NCBI RefSeq assembly: GCF_900637665.1
Contig: NZ_LR134386.1
Span: 4,828,501-4,892,500 of the forward strand
Direction: 5' to 3'
Source: Chryseobacterium nakagawai
GTDB taxonomy: Bacteria; Bacteroidota; Bacteroidia; Flavobacteriales; Weeksellaceae
DNA: 64,000 nt
The notes beneath the pieces are model-generated. The model was not told where the DNA came from, ran no database searches, and saw only the letters and a list, made by a program, of their open reading frames with translations. Both the position numbers and the translations under genes were made by a program. Of this stretch, positions 43,765-51,338 are shown piece by piece (the stretch's first letter is position 1; each line of letters opens with the position of its first letter).

Positions 43765-45078
43765 ATGGAACTACAGTCATTTGACAAAATATATCATATT
43801 CATAAGAAATCAAGAGTGAAAAGATGGTTTCTCTTCATTTTTATTGGAGGTATTATCACTTTATTTCTTCCCTGGACACAGAACATTAAAGTGAAAGGAA
43901 ATGTAACTTCTCTTTATCAGGAACAGCGTCCCCAGCAACTCCATTCTCCTATTCCGGGAAAAATTATCAAGTGGTATGTAAAAAACGGAGATTATGTAAA
44001 AAAGGGAGATACCCTGATGCAGCTTTCGGAAATCAAAGAAGATTATTTGGATCCACTTTTGGTACAAAGAACTCAGGAACAGGTGAATGCTAAAAAAGGG
44101 GTCCGGGATTTTTATGAAGCGAAAGTAGGAACGGTTAAAAGTCAGCTTCAGGCTTTACATTCGGCAAGAGACTTAAAGCTTAATCAATTAAAGGGAAAGA
44201 TCAGTCAGCTTAATAGCAAGCTTTCAGGGGAAGAGGCAGAACTGGCCGCTGCTACCAATGAAGTAAGACTTTCTGAGGATCAGTTTACCCGACAGAAAAA
44301 AATGTATGAAGAAGGTCTGGTTTCTCTGACTCAATTTCAACAAAGAAGTATTTCTTATCAAAATGCCATTGCTAAAAAAACAGCTTCGGAGAATAAAGTT
44401 GCTCAAACCCGCCAGGAAATTATCAATACTGGTATTGAGCAGAATTCAGTAATCCAGGATTATACAGAAAAACTAAGTAAAATAGAGGGAGAACGGTTTC
44501 AAAATATGGGACAAATTGAAGGCAGTGATGGAGATATTGCAAAACTTGAAAATCAGGTTGCCAATTATAAAGCAAGACAGGATTTATATTTCATCATCGC
44601 TTCCCAAAACGGGCAGGTCATACAACTCAACAAAGCAGGTATTGGGGAGGTTTTAAAAGACGGAGAAAACATAGGAACTATTGTTCCTACTACGGTAGAT
44701 TATGCAGTGGAAATTTATGTAAAACCGGTAGACCTTCCTCTTATCAAGGAAAAACAGCGTATCATGTGTATTTTCGATGGTTTTCCTGCTATTGTATTTT
44801 CGGGATGGCCCAACTCCAGCTACGGAACATTTGCCGGAGAAATAGTTGCCGTAGAAAGCAATATCAGTGCTAACGGACTTTTTAAAGCTCTGGTCATTGA
44901 GGATAAAGATGAAAAAAGATGGCCGCCAAAAATTAAGATGGGAGCCGGAGTACAGGGAATTGCCATTCTAAACGATGTCCCGATCTGGTATGAACTCTGG
45001 AGAAATATCAATGGTTTCCCTCCAGACTATTATGAAGTGAAAAACGACCAATCCGGAAAATATGAAAAATCAAAGTAA
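43765..45078 (+). CDS. HlyD family membrane fusion protein
   Basis: The 437-residue periplasmic adaptor has one N-terminal helix (WFLFIFIGGIITLFLPW). The first lipoyl half is LHSPIPGKIIKWYVKNGDYV, followed by KKGDTLMQLSEIKEDYLDPL. A long coiled-coil hairpin spans about residues 95-265 (VGTVKSQLQALHSARDLKLN, KLSGEEAELAAATNEVRLSE). The returning lipoyl half (IIASQNGQVIQLNKAGIGEV) and a beta barrel complete it. It would link the ABC protein to the TolC-like protein. Its start is 1 base after the ABC stop. Confidence 0.92.
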   Translation: MELQSFDKIYHIHKKSRVKRWFLFIFIGGIITLFLPWTQNIKVKGNVTSLYQEQRPQQLHSPIPGKIIKWYVKNGDYVKKGDTLMQLSEIKEDYLDPLLVQRTQEQVNAKKGVRDFYEAKVGTVKSQLQALHSARDLKLNQLKGKISQLNSKLSGEEAELAAATNEVRLSEDQFTRQKKMYEEGLVSLTQFQQRSISYQNAIAKKTASENKVAQTRQEIINTGIEQNSVIQDYTEKLSKIEGERFQNMGQIEGSDGDIAKLENQVANYKARQDLYFIIASQNGQVIQLNKAGIGEVLKDGENIGTIVPTTVDYAVEIYVKPVDLPLIKEKQRIMCIFDGFPAIVFSGWPNSSYGTFAGEIVAVESNISANGLFKALVIEDKDEKRWPPKIKMGAGVQGIAILNDVPIWYELWRNINGFPPDYYEVKNDQSGKYEKSK

Positions 45079-46465
45079 AATTCTTTTTATCCTGATTCTA
45101 TCTTTTTTCCACTATGGTCTGGCTCAGGACTCTCTTACTATTTCGGCTCAGGAATTTATATCGGTGGTCAAAAATTATCATCCACTCGCATTGAAATATC
45201 AGCTGCAGAATAAAATTGCCCAATCTAAAATTACTAAAGCCAGAGGAGCTTTCGACCCTGTTTTGGGTGGAAAAATCGGAGAAAAAAACATTGATGGAAC
45301 TCAATATTACAGGCAGAAAAACCTGGAACTGGGCATTCCTACCTGGTACGGAATTGATCTTACCGCAGGATATCAAAATCTGAATGGTGAAAAACTAAAT
45401 TCCAGTGATACTAAAGGTGGTTTGTACAGCATGGGAGTTACTGTACCTTTAGCCAAAAACCTTTTGTATGATAAACGTAGAGCCATCTTGGATCAGGCAA
45501 AATTTGCCGTAAAAATGACTGAAGCAGAACAGACTATTCTGACCAACGAACTTCTTCTTGAAGCTGAAAATACGTATTGGGAATGGGTACAAAGTTTTGA
45601 GATTTATCAACTACAGGCTAAAGCGGTAGAAATCAATAAAAACCGTTTAAACCTCACCCAAAAAACCTTCGAATATGGGGAAAGAGCAGCGATAGATACA
45701 GTTGAAGCCAGCTCACAACTGCAGAGTTTTGAACTTCAGCAGAAAGAAGCCTATCTAAACTTTGTCAGAAACACACAGAAGCTGCAGTTATTTTTATGGA
45801 AAGATAAGCAAGAGATTTATGAAATCTCCAATATTATATATCCTTCCAATCATCTTTCGGATCATCCTGCTTATTCGGATTTTGAATTTCTTCTTCAGGA
45901 ACTTAGCACAAAGGAAATTGATACTCATTGGTCTGTTCTTTATTATGATCAGAAACACCAAATTTTAGAAAGCGAACGTAAACTGAAGTGGCAAAGTTTT
46001 CTTCCTAAACTCGATTTCACCTATAATTTCTTCAACAAAGAAAATTATCAGGCAGATTATCTTCCTCTTTTTGACAACAATTTTCAATATGGTTTAAAGC
46101 TTGAAATTCCGGTATTCCAAAGAGAAGCCAGAGCGAATTATCAGATTGCTAAAATCAAAATACAGCAAAATCAGCTTGATACCCAGGTTAAAAAGAGAGA
46201 ACTCCATACCAAGATTGAAACCTATAAAAACGAGCTTGTCAATTATCATGCACAAATTAATCTTTCTAAAAACAATCTTGTGAATTATCAGAAATTACTT
46301 ACTGCTGAAGAAATAAGGTACACGAATGGTGAAAGCTCTCTTTTCCTCATTAATTCGAGGGAAAATAAGATGATTGATGCTCAGGAAAAATATATTTCTC
46401 TACAGGCAAAGTTTCTGAAAAGCTTCACTAAGCTTAAGTGGATGAAAGAAAGTTTCTCTTTATAA
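45062..46465 (+). CDS. TolC family outer-membrane channel
   Basis: The 467-residue protein has a signal peptide (KNQSKILFILILSFFHYGLAQ) and the repeated alpha-helical hairpins of TolC (LLLEAENTYWEWVQSFEIYQ, NRLNLTQKTFEYGERAAIDT, and EIRYTNGESSLFLINSRENK in the second half). The ENTYWEW and GE-x-S/A-x-D patterns are usual for this family. It forms the exit duct of tripartite exporters. The ATG lies 17 bases inside hlyD, indicating coupling. A terminator follows, ending the operon. Confidence 0.92.
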   Translation: MKNQSKILFILILSFFHYGLAQDSLTISAQEFISVVKNYHPLALKYQLQNKIAQSKITKARGAFDPVLGGKIGEKNIDGTQYYRQKNLELGIPTWYGIDLTAGYQNLNGEKLNSSDTKGGLYSMGVTVPLAKNLLYDKRRAILDQAKFAVKMTEAEQTILTNELLLEAENTYWEWVQSFEIYQLQAKAVEINKNRLNLTQKTFEYGERAAIDTVEASSQLQSFELQQKEAYLNFVRNTQKLQLFLWKDKQEIYEISNIIYPSNHLSDHPAYSDFEFLLQELSTKEIDTHWSVLYYDQKHQILESERKLKWQSFLPKLDFTYNFFNKENYQADYLPLFDNNFQYGLKLEIPVFQREARANYQIAKIKIQQNQLDTQVKKRELHTKIETYKNELVNYHAQINLSKNNLVNYQKLLTAEEIRYTNGESSLFLINSRENKMIDAQEKYISLQAKFLKSFTKLKWMKESFSL

Positions 46466-46471
46466 AAATCA

Positions 46472-46503
46472 AAAAAGCTCAGGAACTACCTGAACTTTTT
46501 TGA
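46472..46503 (+). terminator. terminator of the exporter operon
   Basis: Stem AAAAGCTCAGG/CCTGAACTTTT (one mismatch), 5-base loop, T run; directly after the TolC stop. Confidence 0.75.
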
Positions 46504-46549
46504 TACCTTCTGATCTTAAAAATAGATCAGCATTTATTTATATAAGATA

Positions 46550-47827
46550 TTATTCTTCTACTAGCTTTTCAGACTGAGAACCAATAAACGGAATCCTAGG
46601 AGCCAGGAAATATCCTGTAAGACTTGCGAACAAAATCGGAACAAAATAAGTAAACCCCGTTAGTGTTCCCAGAATAATGGTAGTACTCATCGGAGTTCTT
46701 GTCACACAGGCATTGATCGCAGCCATGCAGCTTACAATGGCTAAGGTAGTATCTACACCCGGAAATAAATTATGAATAATTAATCCTAATGTAGTTCCCA
46801 CAAAGAACAGCGGGATAATAAAACCACCCCTCCACCCTGAAGTTACTGTAATGGCAATAGCTAATATTTTAAAGACCAAAACCAGAATCAGAAAGTTCAG
46901 TCCGAAATTCCCTCCGATCAACTGATTGATCTCGTTGTGTCCAAAATATCTTGTAATCGGAAAATTGTAAGCAATAATCCCTAAAAGAATCCCTCCTACT
47001 AATGTTTTGATATAGATTGGAAATTTTTTATATTCAAAAATCTTTTTGAAAAACTTCACTACGAAGATGAAAATCCAACCAAAAAGAGTTCCTACAATTC
47101 CAAATAAGGTAGCATATAAAAAATCATATACTCCGGTGTAATGATAGGCTTTCAAATCCCAGGTTGCTCCAATTCCCAAATGGATAATCAAAGCAAACAT
47201 CAGATAACTGAAACAACTTGCTACCAAAGCCGGAATAATGGCTTTATAATATTCAACTGCATGTTTATGATGCAGAATTTCCAGTGAAAAAAGACTTCCT
47301 CCAAGCGGAGCACCAAAAAGAGCCGTAAAGCCTGAAGCCATCCCTGCAATACTTAGTGAACGTAATTCTTCACCTTTTAATCTAAAAATTTTCCCTAACC
47401 ATGTTCCTGTAGACCCGGTAACCTGTACCAAAGGAGCTTCCGGACCTAAACTTCCTCCTGATGCCACACAAAAAAGTGAGGAAAGAATCATGGATGGATT
47501 ATTTTTTGGTTCCAGTTTTCCTTTATTGAATCTAATGTTATTGACAATTAGATGGATTTCTCCGGGATCTCCAATAAAATGGATCACCAATCCTGCCAGC
47601 AGTCCACAAATTGCCATCGTAGGAATTACCTGCCAGCCTTGAAAATGGGCTAAAAATTCAGTAAAATGCTCCAGTACAATCCAATATCCACCGGCAATAA
47701 TGCCTCCTACAAGTCCTGTAAAAGCCCACATGAAAAAAGTACGGCTGAACACAAACGGATTAAACCTGATGGGCTGATCCAAAAGATTGAACGTTCTTAT
47801 AAGCCGTCTTCTTCTATTGATTTTCAT
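46550..47827 (-). CDS. CLC-type voltage-gated chloride channel/antiporter
   Basis: The 425-residue polytopic protein has the CLC signatures ASGGSLGPEAPLVQVTG (selectivity region; the gating Glu is in GPEAP, a variant of the usual GxEGP) and GWRGGFIIPLFFVGTTLG. The pore-end region reads ACVTRTPMSTTIIL. It moves chloride or exchanges it with protons. No CBS domains are present. It is the last of three tightly packed genes (2 bases after DUF423). Confidence 0.88.
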   Translation of the reverse strand: MKINRRRRLIRTFNLLDQPIRFNPFVFSRTFFMWAFTGLVGGIIAGGYWIVLEHFTEFLAHFQGWQVIPTMAICGLLAGLVIHFIGDPGEIHLIVNNIRFNKGKLEPKNNPSMILSSLFCVASGGSLGPEAPLVQVTGSTGTWLGKIFRLKGEELRSLSIAGMASGFTALFGAPLGGSLFSLEILHHKHAVEYYKAIIPALVASCFSYLMFALIIHLGIGATWDLKAYHYTGVYDFLYATLFGIVGTLFGWIFIFVVKFFKKIFEYKKFPIYIKTLVGGILLGIIAYNFPITRYFGHNEINQLIGGNFGLNFLILVLVFKILAIAITVTSGWRGGFIIPLFFVGTTLGLIIHNLFPGVDTTLAIVSCMAAINACVTRTPMSTTIILGTLTGFTYFVPILFASLTGYFLAPRIPFIGSQSEKLVEE

Positions 47828-47829
47828 TC

Positions 47830-48216
47830 TTAGATTTTGTTTTTAACAAAATAAAGAATCAACATTCCCCAGCTTAAGATCATCATCAAGCCTCCAAGCG
47901 GAGTGATAGGTCCTAAAAATTTAAGATTCATTCCCAGATAATCCTGCATGCTCAGGAAATAGATACTCACTGAGAATAAAAGGGTACCTGCAATCATTAA
48001 AATTGAGGTCCATCTTTCAGCAGAAGTTTCAAATTTCAAGATATACCCGATAATCAGCAGGAAAAAGGCTGCATACATCTGATATCTTACTCCTGTTTCA
48101 AAACTTTCCAGTCTTTCCACAGCTAATATTTTCTTTAAAGCGTGTGCTCCGAATGCCCCTAGGATTACAGACACCATTCCGTAAACCGCTCCAAAAACTA
48201 AAGTAATTGTTTTCAT
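47830..48216 (-). CDS. DUF423 family membrane protein
   Basis: The 128-residue protein has four helices and the family start TLVFGAVYGMVSVILGAFGA followed by HALKKIL. Next comes SFETGVRYQMYAAFFLLIIG, the conserved T-G-V-x-Y-Q-M/H-Y segment, and the end GGLMMILSWGMLILYFV. DUF423 (YgdD-like) proteins are small inner-membrane proteins of unknown role. It lies 1 base after the upstream gene and 2 bases before the CLC gene, so the three are translated from one mRNA. Confidence 0.88.
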   Translation of the reverse strand: MKTITLVFGAVYGMVSVILGAFGAHALKKILAVERLESFETGVRYQMYAAFFLLIIGYILKFETSAERWTSILMIAGTLLFSVSIYFLSMQDYLGMNLKFLGPITPLGGLMMILSWGMLILYFVKNKI

Positions 48217-48217
48217 T

Positions 48218-48874
48218 TTATAACTCTTCTAATTCTATACTTAAATATTTTTTTGTCTTATAGTCCTGCCAGGTTCCAGTAATCTTATTTCCTTTCATTT
48301 CTGCCTCTACAAATGCTCTCGGAATCCATTGGCTTATGACATCATCATACCGGTCGTTTTCAGTGATAGAGATGTGATTCCCTTTTAGCTGGCCGTCCCA
48401 TTGAATCAGTTTTTTGCTTTTATCATACCAATATTCAGCATGAAAAGAACTTATTCCAGAGCTATCGCTATTAGGATAAGTACTTGATACAAGAACTGTA
48501 ATGGGATATTTCTCATCTATTTTTCCTTTATACAGCTTATTTCTGAAACTTGTTTTCTCTATTGTATCTGAACCTTTCAATAGATTTCTTGCATAAAGAC
48601 TCCAATATTTATCAAGCTCTTTATAGGTAAATTTAAGTTCATGACTTCCAAGATCATCCAATGCTCTCATTGCATGATTGGAACATCTTCCGGCTACAAA
48701 TGTCAGTTTATCTTTTCCAAAAAAATATCTGATATCAGCCAGTGATTCTTCTGTAAAACAACCTTCATACATTCCAATCTGGTCTTGTGTTTCTGCCGAC
48801 GGATTTTTCTCAGACTTTAATTCAGCATAATCGGCAAAACCAAAAGTATAAAAAAAATGAAATATGCAGGCCAA
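48218..48874 (-). CDS. unknown protein, possible exported protein with unclear start
   Basis: I do not recognise the family. The 218-residue frame starts at TTG 48874 with MACIFHFFYTFGFADYAELK; no ATG is available near the start. The frame is also open further upstream (RIFHFFNLNL before ACIFHFF), giving a hydrophobic N-terminus like a signal peptide or lipoprotein signal, but without a normal start codon. The rest is soluble, with ITVLVSSTYPNSDSSGISSF, KLIQWDGQLKGNHISITEND and a KGNKITGTWQDYKTKKYLSI end resembling lipocalin-like or beta-barrel secreted proteins. The N-terminus may be truncated. Operon with DUF423. Confidence 0.55.
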   Translation of the reverse strand: MACIFHFFYTFGFADYAELKSEKNPSAETQDQIGMYEGCFTEESLADIRYFFGKDKLTFVAGRCSNHAMRALDDLGSHELKFTYKELDKYWSLYARNLLKGSDTIEKTSFRNKLYKGKIDEKYPITVLVSSTYPNSDSSGISSFHAEYWYDKSKKLIQWDGQLKGNHISITENDRYDDVISQWIPRAFVEAEMKGNKITGTWQDYKTKKYLSIELEEL

Positions 48875-49221
48875 GTTCAGATTGAAAAAATGGAAAATTC
48901 TATTTACATTTTAAAGACCATTTAAACGTAATTAAAACAGTATAAAAACATAAAAAATTATAATCGTTACTGTTTCCCGTAAAGATAATAAAATTTATCG
49001 TCATAAATATGCAATATCATATATATGGGAATGTTTCATGGTTATTGTTCCTTAAATATGTGATGTAGAATGAGTGTTAAAGAATAGCCCCAAATTGGGG
49101 CTATTCTTTTTTTATCTACAGCATCTTAATATAATGAAAAAAACATCATACAGATACGGATTCCCGTAATGGGGATTAAAAAGCTAACTATACATTTACT
49201 ACGAATTAAAATATTTTTATT
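48875..49221. other. intergenic region with orphan + strand terminator
   Basis: About 350 AT-rich bases. The only strong element is the terminator at 49081-49113. No + strand gene precedes it within 2 kb, so the transcript it ends is unknown. A 19-codon frame (MQYHIYGNVSWLLFLKYVM) at 49009 is the longest on the + strand. The last 80 bases probably hold the promoter of the cysteine peptide gene, with an imperfect TACATTTA at about 49191. Confidence 0.5.
49081..49113 (+). terminator. orphan intrinsic terminator
   Basis: An 11-bp stem AGAATAGCCCC/GGGGCTATTCT, 5-base loop and T7 run on the + strand only. Confidence 0.88.
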
Positions 49222-49392
49222 ATGAAAAAATTAAAAAAACTTTCTAAGAAGGATTTGAAAACCATTAAAGGTGGTGGTGATTTTTGTAAGCCTGGAGCAG
49301 GTGACATTTGTGGCCAATATGGCTTAGAGTGTGGAATGTGGTTCTCTTACACTGGAGGACAATACATTGAATCTCACATGGCTTGTATGTAA
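49222..49392 (+). CDS. double-glycine-leader cysteine peptide (bacteriocin-like precursor)
   Basis: The 56-residue peptide opens MKKLKKLSKKDLKTIKGGG: a lysine/leucine leader of about 18 residues ending in a Gly-Gly pair, as in precursors processed by C39-type peptidase/ABC exporters in Bacteroidota. The core of about 38 residues starts DFCKPGAGDICGQYGLECGM and has four cysteines (residues 22, 30, 37 and 55), enough for two disulfides, plus many glycines. Such peptides may be antimicrobial, signalling or of unknown function; the type of modification is not shown. It has its own terminator (49405-49434) and lies before a GLPGLI gene. The ATG follows an A/T-rich leader. Confidence 0.8.
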   Translation: MKKLKKLSKKDLKTIKGGGDFCKPGAGDICGQYGLECGMWFSYTGGQYIESHMACM

Positions 49393-49404
49393 TGAATGTT
49401 TGTT

Positions 49405-49434
49405 AAGGAGGTATATTTATATATCTCCTTTTTT
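49405..49434 (+). terminator. terminator after the cysteine peptide gene
   Basis: A 12-bp stem AAGGAGGTATAT/ATATATCTCCTT (one G-T pair), 2-base loop, T run. It ends 16 bases before the GLPGLI start, so downstream expression would depend on read-through or a separate promoter. Confidence 0.8.
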
Positions 49435-49450
49435 AATACCTTTATGAAAA

Positions 49451-50245
49451 ATGAAGAATATGAAGTTATTTATTTTAATACTTACTATTTTATCAAGTAT
49501 TACTTCAGCACAAAACATAACATTTATATATGAACTTAATAAGCCTAATACTCAAACTGAATATTACTACTTGGATGTGTTAGGCAAACAATCAGTTTTT
49601 CGTTCTGAAAGTGCAAGAAAAGCAGATTCTCTTGCATTAATTAATGGCTATTACGCATCTAAAAAACCAACATTTGAGCATTTATATTCCTTTAAAAATT
49701 TAATAAGTAAAAAGATATATAAAAGTGTTACACATCCTGCTCTGTATGATCTATATTATATTAATATAGATGAAAATTTAGATTGGAATGTTCATCAAGA
49801 AAAACAAAAGATTGGAGAATTTGAGTGTCAAAAAGCGACTACTAAATATGGAGGGAAAACATGGATCGCTTGGTTTGATGTAAATAATCCCTTACAGGAA
49901 GGCCCGTATATTTTTCATGGTCTTCCAGGGTTCATTGTGAAGTTAACAGATGTTGATAAAGATTTTGATTTTAATCTTATTAGAATAAAGAGGTCAAGTA
50001 AAAATAATCAATTCAATATACGAAAAGGAAAAGAAATCAATTGGGAAACATACAAAAAACTACAAGAAGACTATTATTCTGATCCTTTTTCTGCAATAAA
50101 AGCTCAAGGATATAAAATGAAAATAGGAGATGATAAAGGTAACACCCTTGATATGAGCTTTAAGGATCTTACGGGCAATCTTCAAAAGCAATTAAAAGAA
50201 AAAAACTCACCTATAGAGTTAAATCAGAAAGTTGAATTCAAATAA
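49451..50245 (+). CDS. GLPGLI family protein
   Basis: The 264-residue protein has a signal peptide (MKLFILILTILSSITSAQ, after MKN) and the family hallmark YIFHGLPGFIVKL, here GLPGFI instead of GLPGLI, at about residues 154-166. IGEFECQKATTKYGGKTWIA, with the conserved W-I-A-W region, precedes it. These Bacteroidota proteins are exported; their function is not known. In Chryseobacterium-type genomes they are often next to small GG-leader peptides, and that is the arrangement here. The gene could start at 49451 or at the second ATG 9 bases later. Confidence 0.88.
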   Translation: MKNMKLFILILTILSSITSAQNITFIYELNKPNTQTEYYYLDVLGKQSVFRSESARKADSLALINGYYASKKPTFEHLYSFKNLISKKIYKSVTHPALYDLYYINIDENLDWNVHQEKQKIGEFECQKATTKYGGKTWIAWFDVNNPLQEGPYIFHGLPGFIVKLTDVDKDFDFNLIRIKRSSKNNQFNIRKGKEINWETYKKLQEDYYSDPFSAIKAQGYKMKIGDDKGNTLDMSFKDLTGNLQKQLKEKNSPIELNQKVEFK

Positions 50246-50310
50246 AACCCAGACTATAAATTAAACAATTTTTCTTATTTTTACTAAAATTAAATGCACT
50301 CAAATGATTC

Positions 50311-51330
50311 ATGAAGAATAACTTTAATTGGCTTCGCTTACTGTTCTCTACATTGGTAATATTTTCCCATTCTTTTGATCTTACCGGAGGTGAAGATTTT
50401 CTTTTTACTATTACTAAAACAACTTCATTCGGAGCAATTGCTGTAGCTTTTTTCTTTGTTTTAAGCGGTTATCTTATTTTTCAAAGTCTCGAAAATTCAA
50501 AGTCCCTTTTTGACTACTTCTGGAAAAGAGTTTTAAGGCTTTTTCCTGGTCTTTTTGTAATGCTTTGTTTCTCAATGCTTATTATGATTTTTATAAACTA
50601 TAAAGTGCTTTTTTATAAAGACTTTTGGTTTTATCTTCCAAATAATTTAAGCTTATATAGAGTTCAATATAATGTTCCAGGTATATTTGCAAACAATCCA
50701 TACCCTAATGCTATTAATGGCAGCCTATGGTCTCTCGCTTATGAGTTTAGCATGTATATTGTCGTAAGCTTTTTGTTTTTTATTAACTTAGAAACAATTA
50801 GAAAATTCTTGTTAATATTTGGTTTTCTTACAAGTATCTGCTTTACTGCTTTAAATCCTGATTTTCTGAAAGAATTTTTTAATTTAATTAATCTTGAACC
50901 TATTCTTTTCTGGAAACTTTCTTCCTTATTTTTTGGAGGAGCTTTAATGAATTTAAAAAAATTAAAAAAGATTAAGTGGAATCCTTTTTTATTTTCCATT
51001 CTATTGGCCTCCATAGCGATCAGTTTCTATTATAAAGTATTCGAAATTACTTCTCCATTTCTATTTCCTTTATTAGTTATTCCATTGGGTGAAGCTTACT
51101 TTAAAGTATTCCAGCTTCCAAAAAAACTAGGAGACATATCATATGGGGTCTATATTTATGCCTTTTTTATTCAGCAACTTTTTATGACCTTTTTAAACCT
51201 GTCTCCCGTTTTATTATTTACTTTATCAACTATTGTTACTTATATATTGTCTTATTTTTCATGGCATTTGGTTGAAAAACAAATGAAAAAATTTAAGTCT
51301 GTTTTTAGTCCTCAATTACAAACTCATTAA
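50311..51330 (+). CDS. acyltransferase 3 (OafA/YrhL-like) membrane protein
   Basis: The 339-residue polytopic protein opens NWLRLLFSTLVIFSHSFDLT, with the family R and H in the first helix. It continues AVAFFFVLSGYLIFQSLENS (the conserved FFxxSG) and FWKRVLRLFPGLFVML (RxxRxxP/L), all acyltransferase-3 marks. Then come NGSLWSLAYEFSMYI (conserved W-x-L-x-x-E) and about eight further helices. These enzymes O-acetylate cell-surface sugars. The stop is 8 bases from the stop of the prophage tailspike gene, convergent with it; it may be a phage-carried surface-modification gene or the last host gene. No DNA signature decides this. Confidence 0.9.
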   Translation: MKNNFNWLRLLFSTLVIFSHSFDLTGGEDFLFTITKTTSFGAIAVAFFFVLSGYLIFQSLENSKSLFDYFWKRVLRLFPGLFVMLCFSMLIMIFINYKVLFYKDFWFYLPNNLSLYRVQYNVPGIFANNPYPNAINGSLWSLAYEFSMYIVVSFLFFINLETIRKFLLIFGFLTSICFTALNPDFLKEFFNLINLEPILFWKLSSLFFGGALMNLKKLKKIKWNPFLFSILLASIAISFYYKVFEITSPFLFPLLVIPLGEAYFKVFQLPKKLGDISYGVYIYAFFIQQLFMTFLNLSPVLLFTLSTIVTYILSYFSWHLVEKQMKKFKSVFSPQLQTH

Positions 51331-51338
51331 GATTTAAA

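Noticed and set aside
49135..49170. 11-codon frame MKKTSYRYGFP before the cysteine peptide
   Set aside because: Too short, no conserved leader pattern; may be chance in AT-rich DNA.
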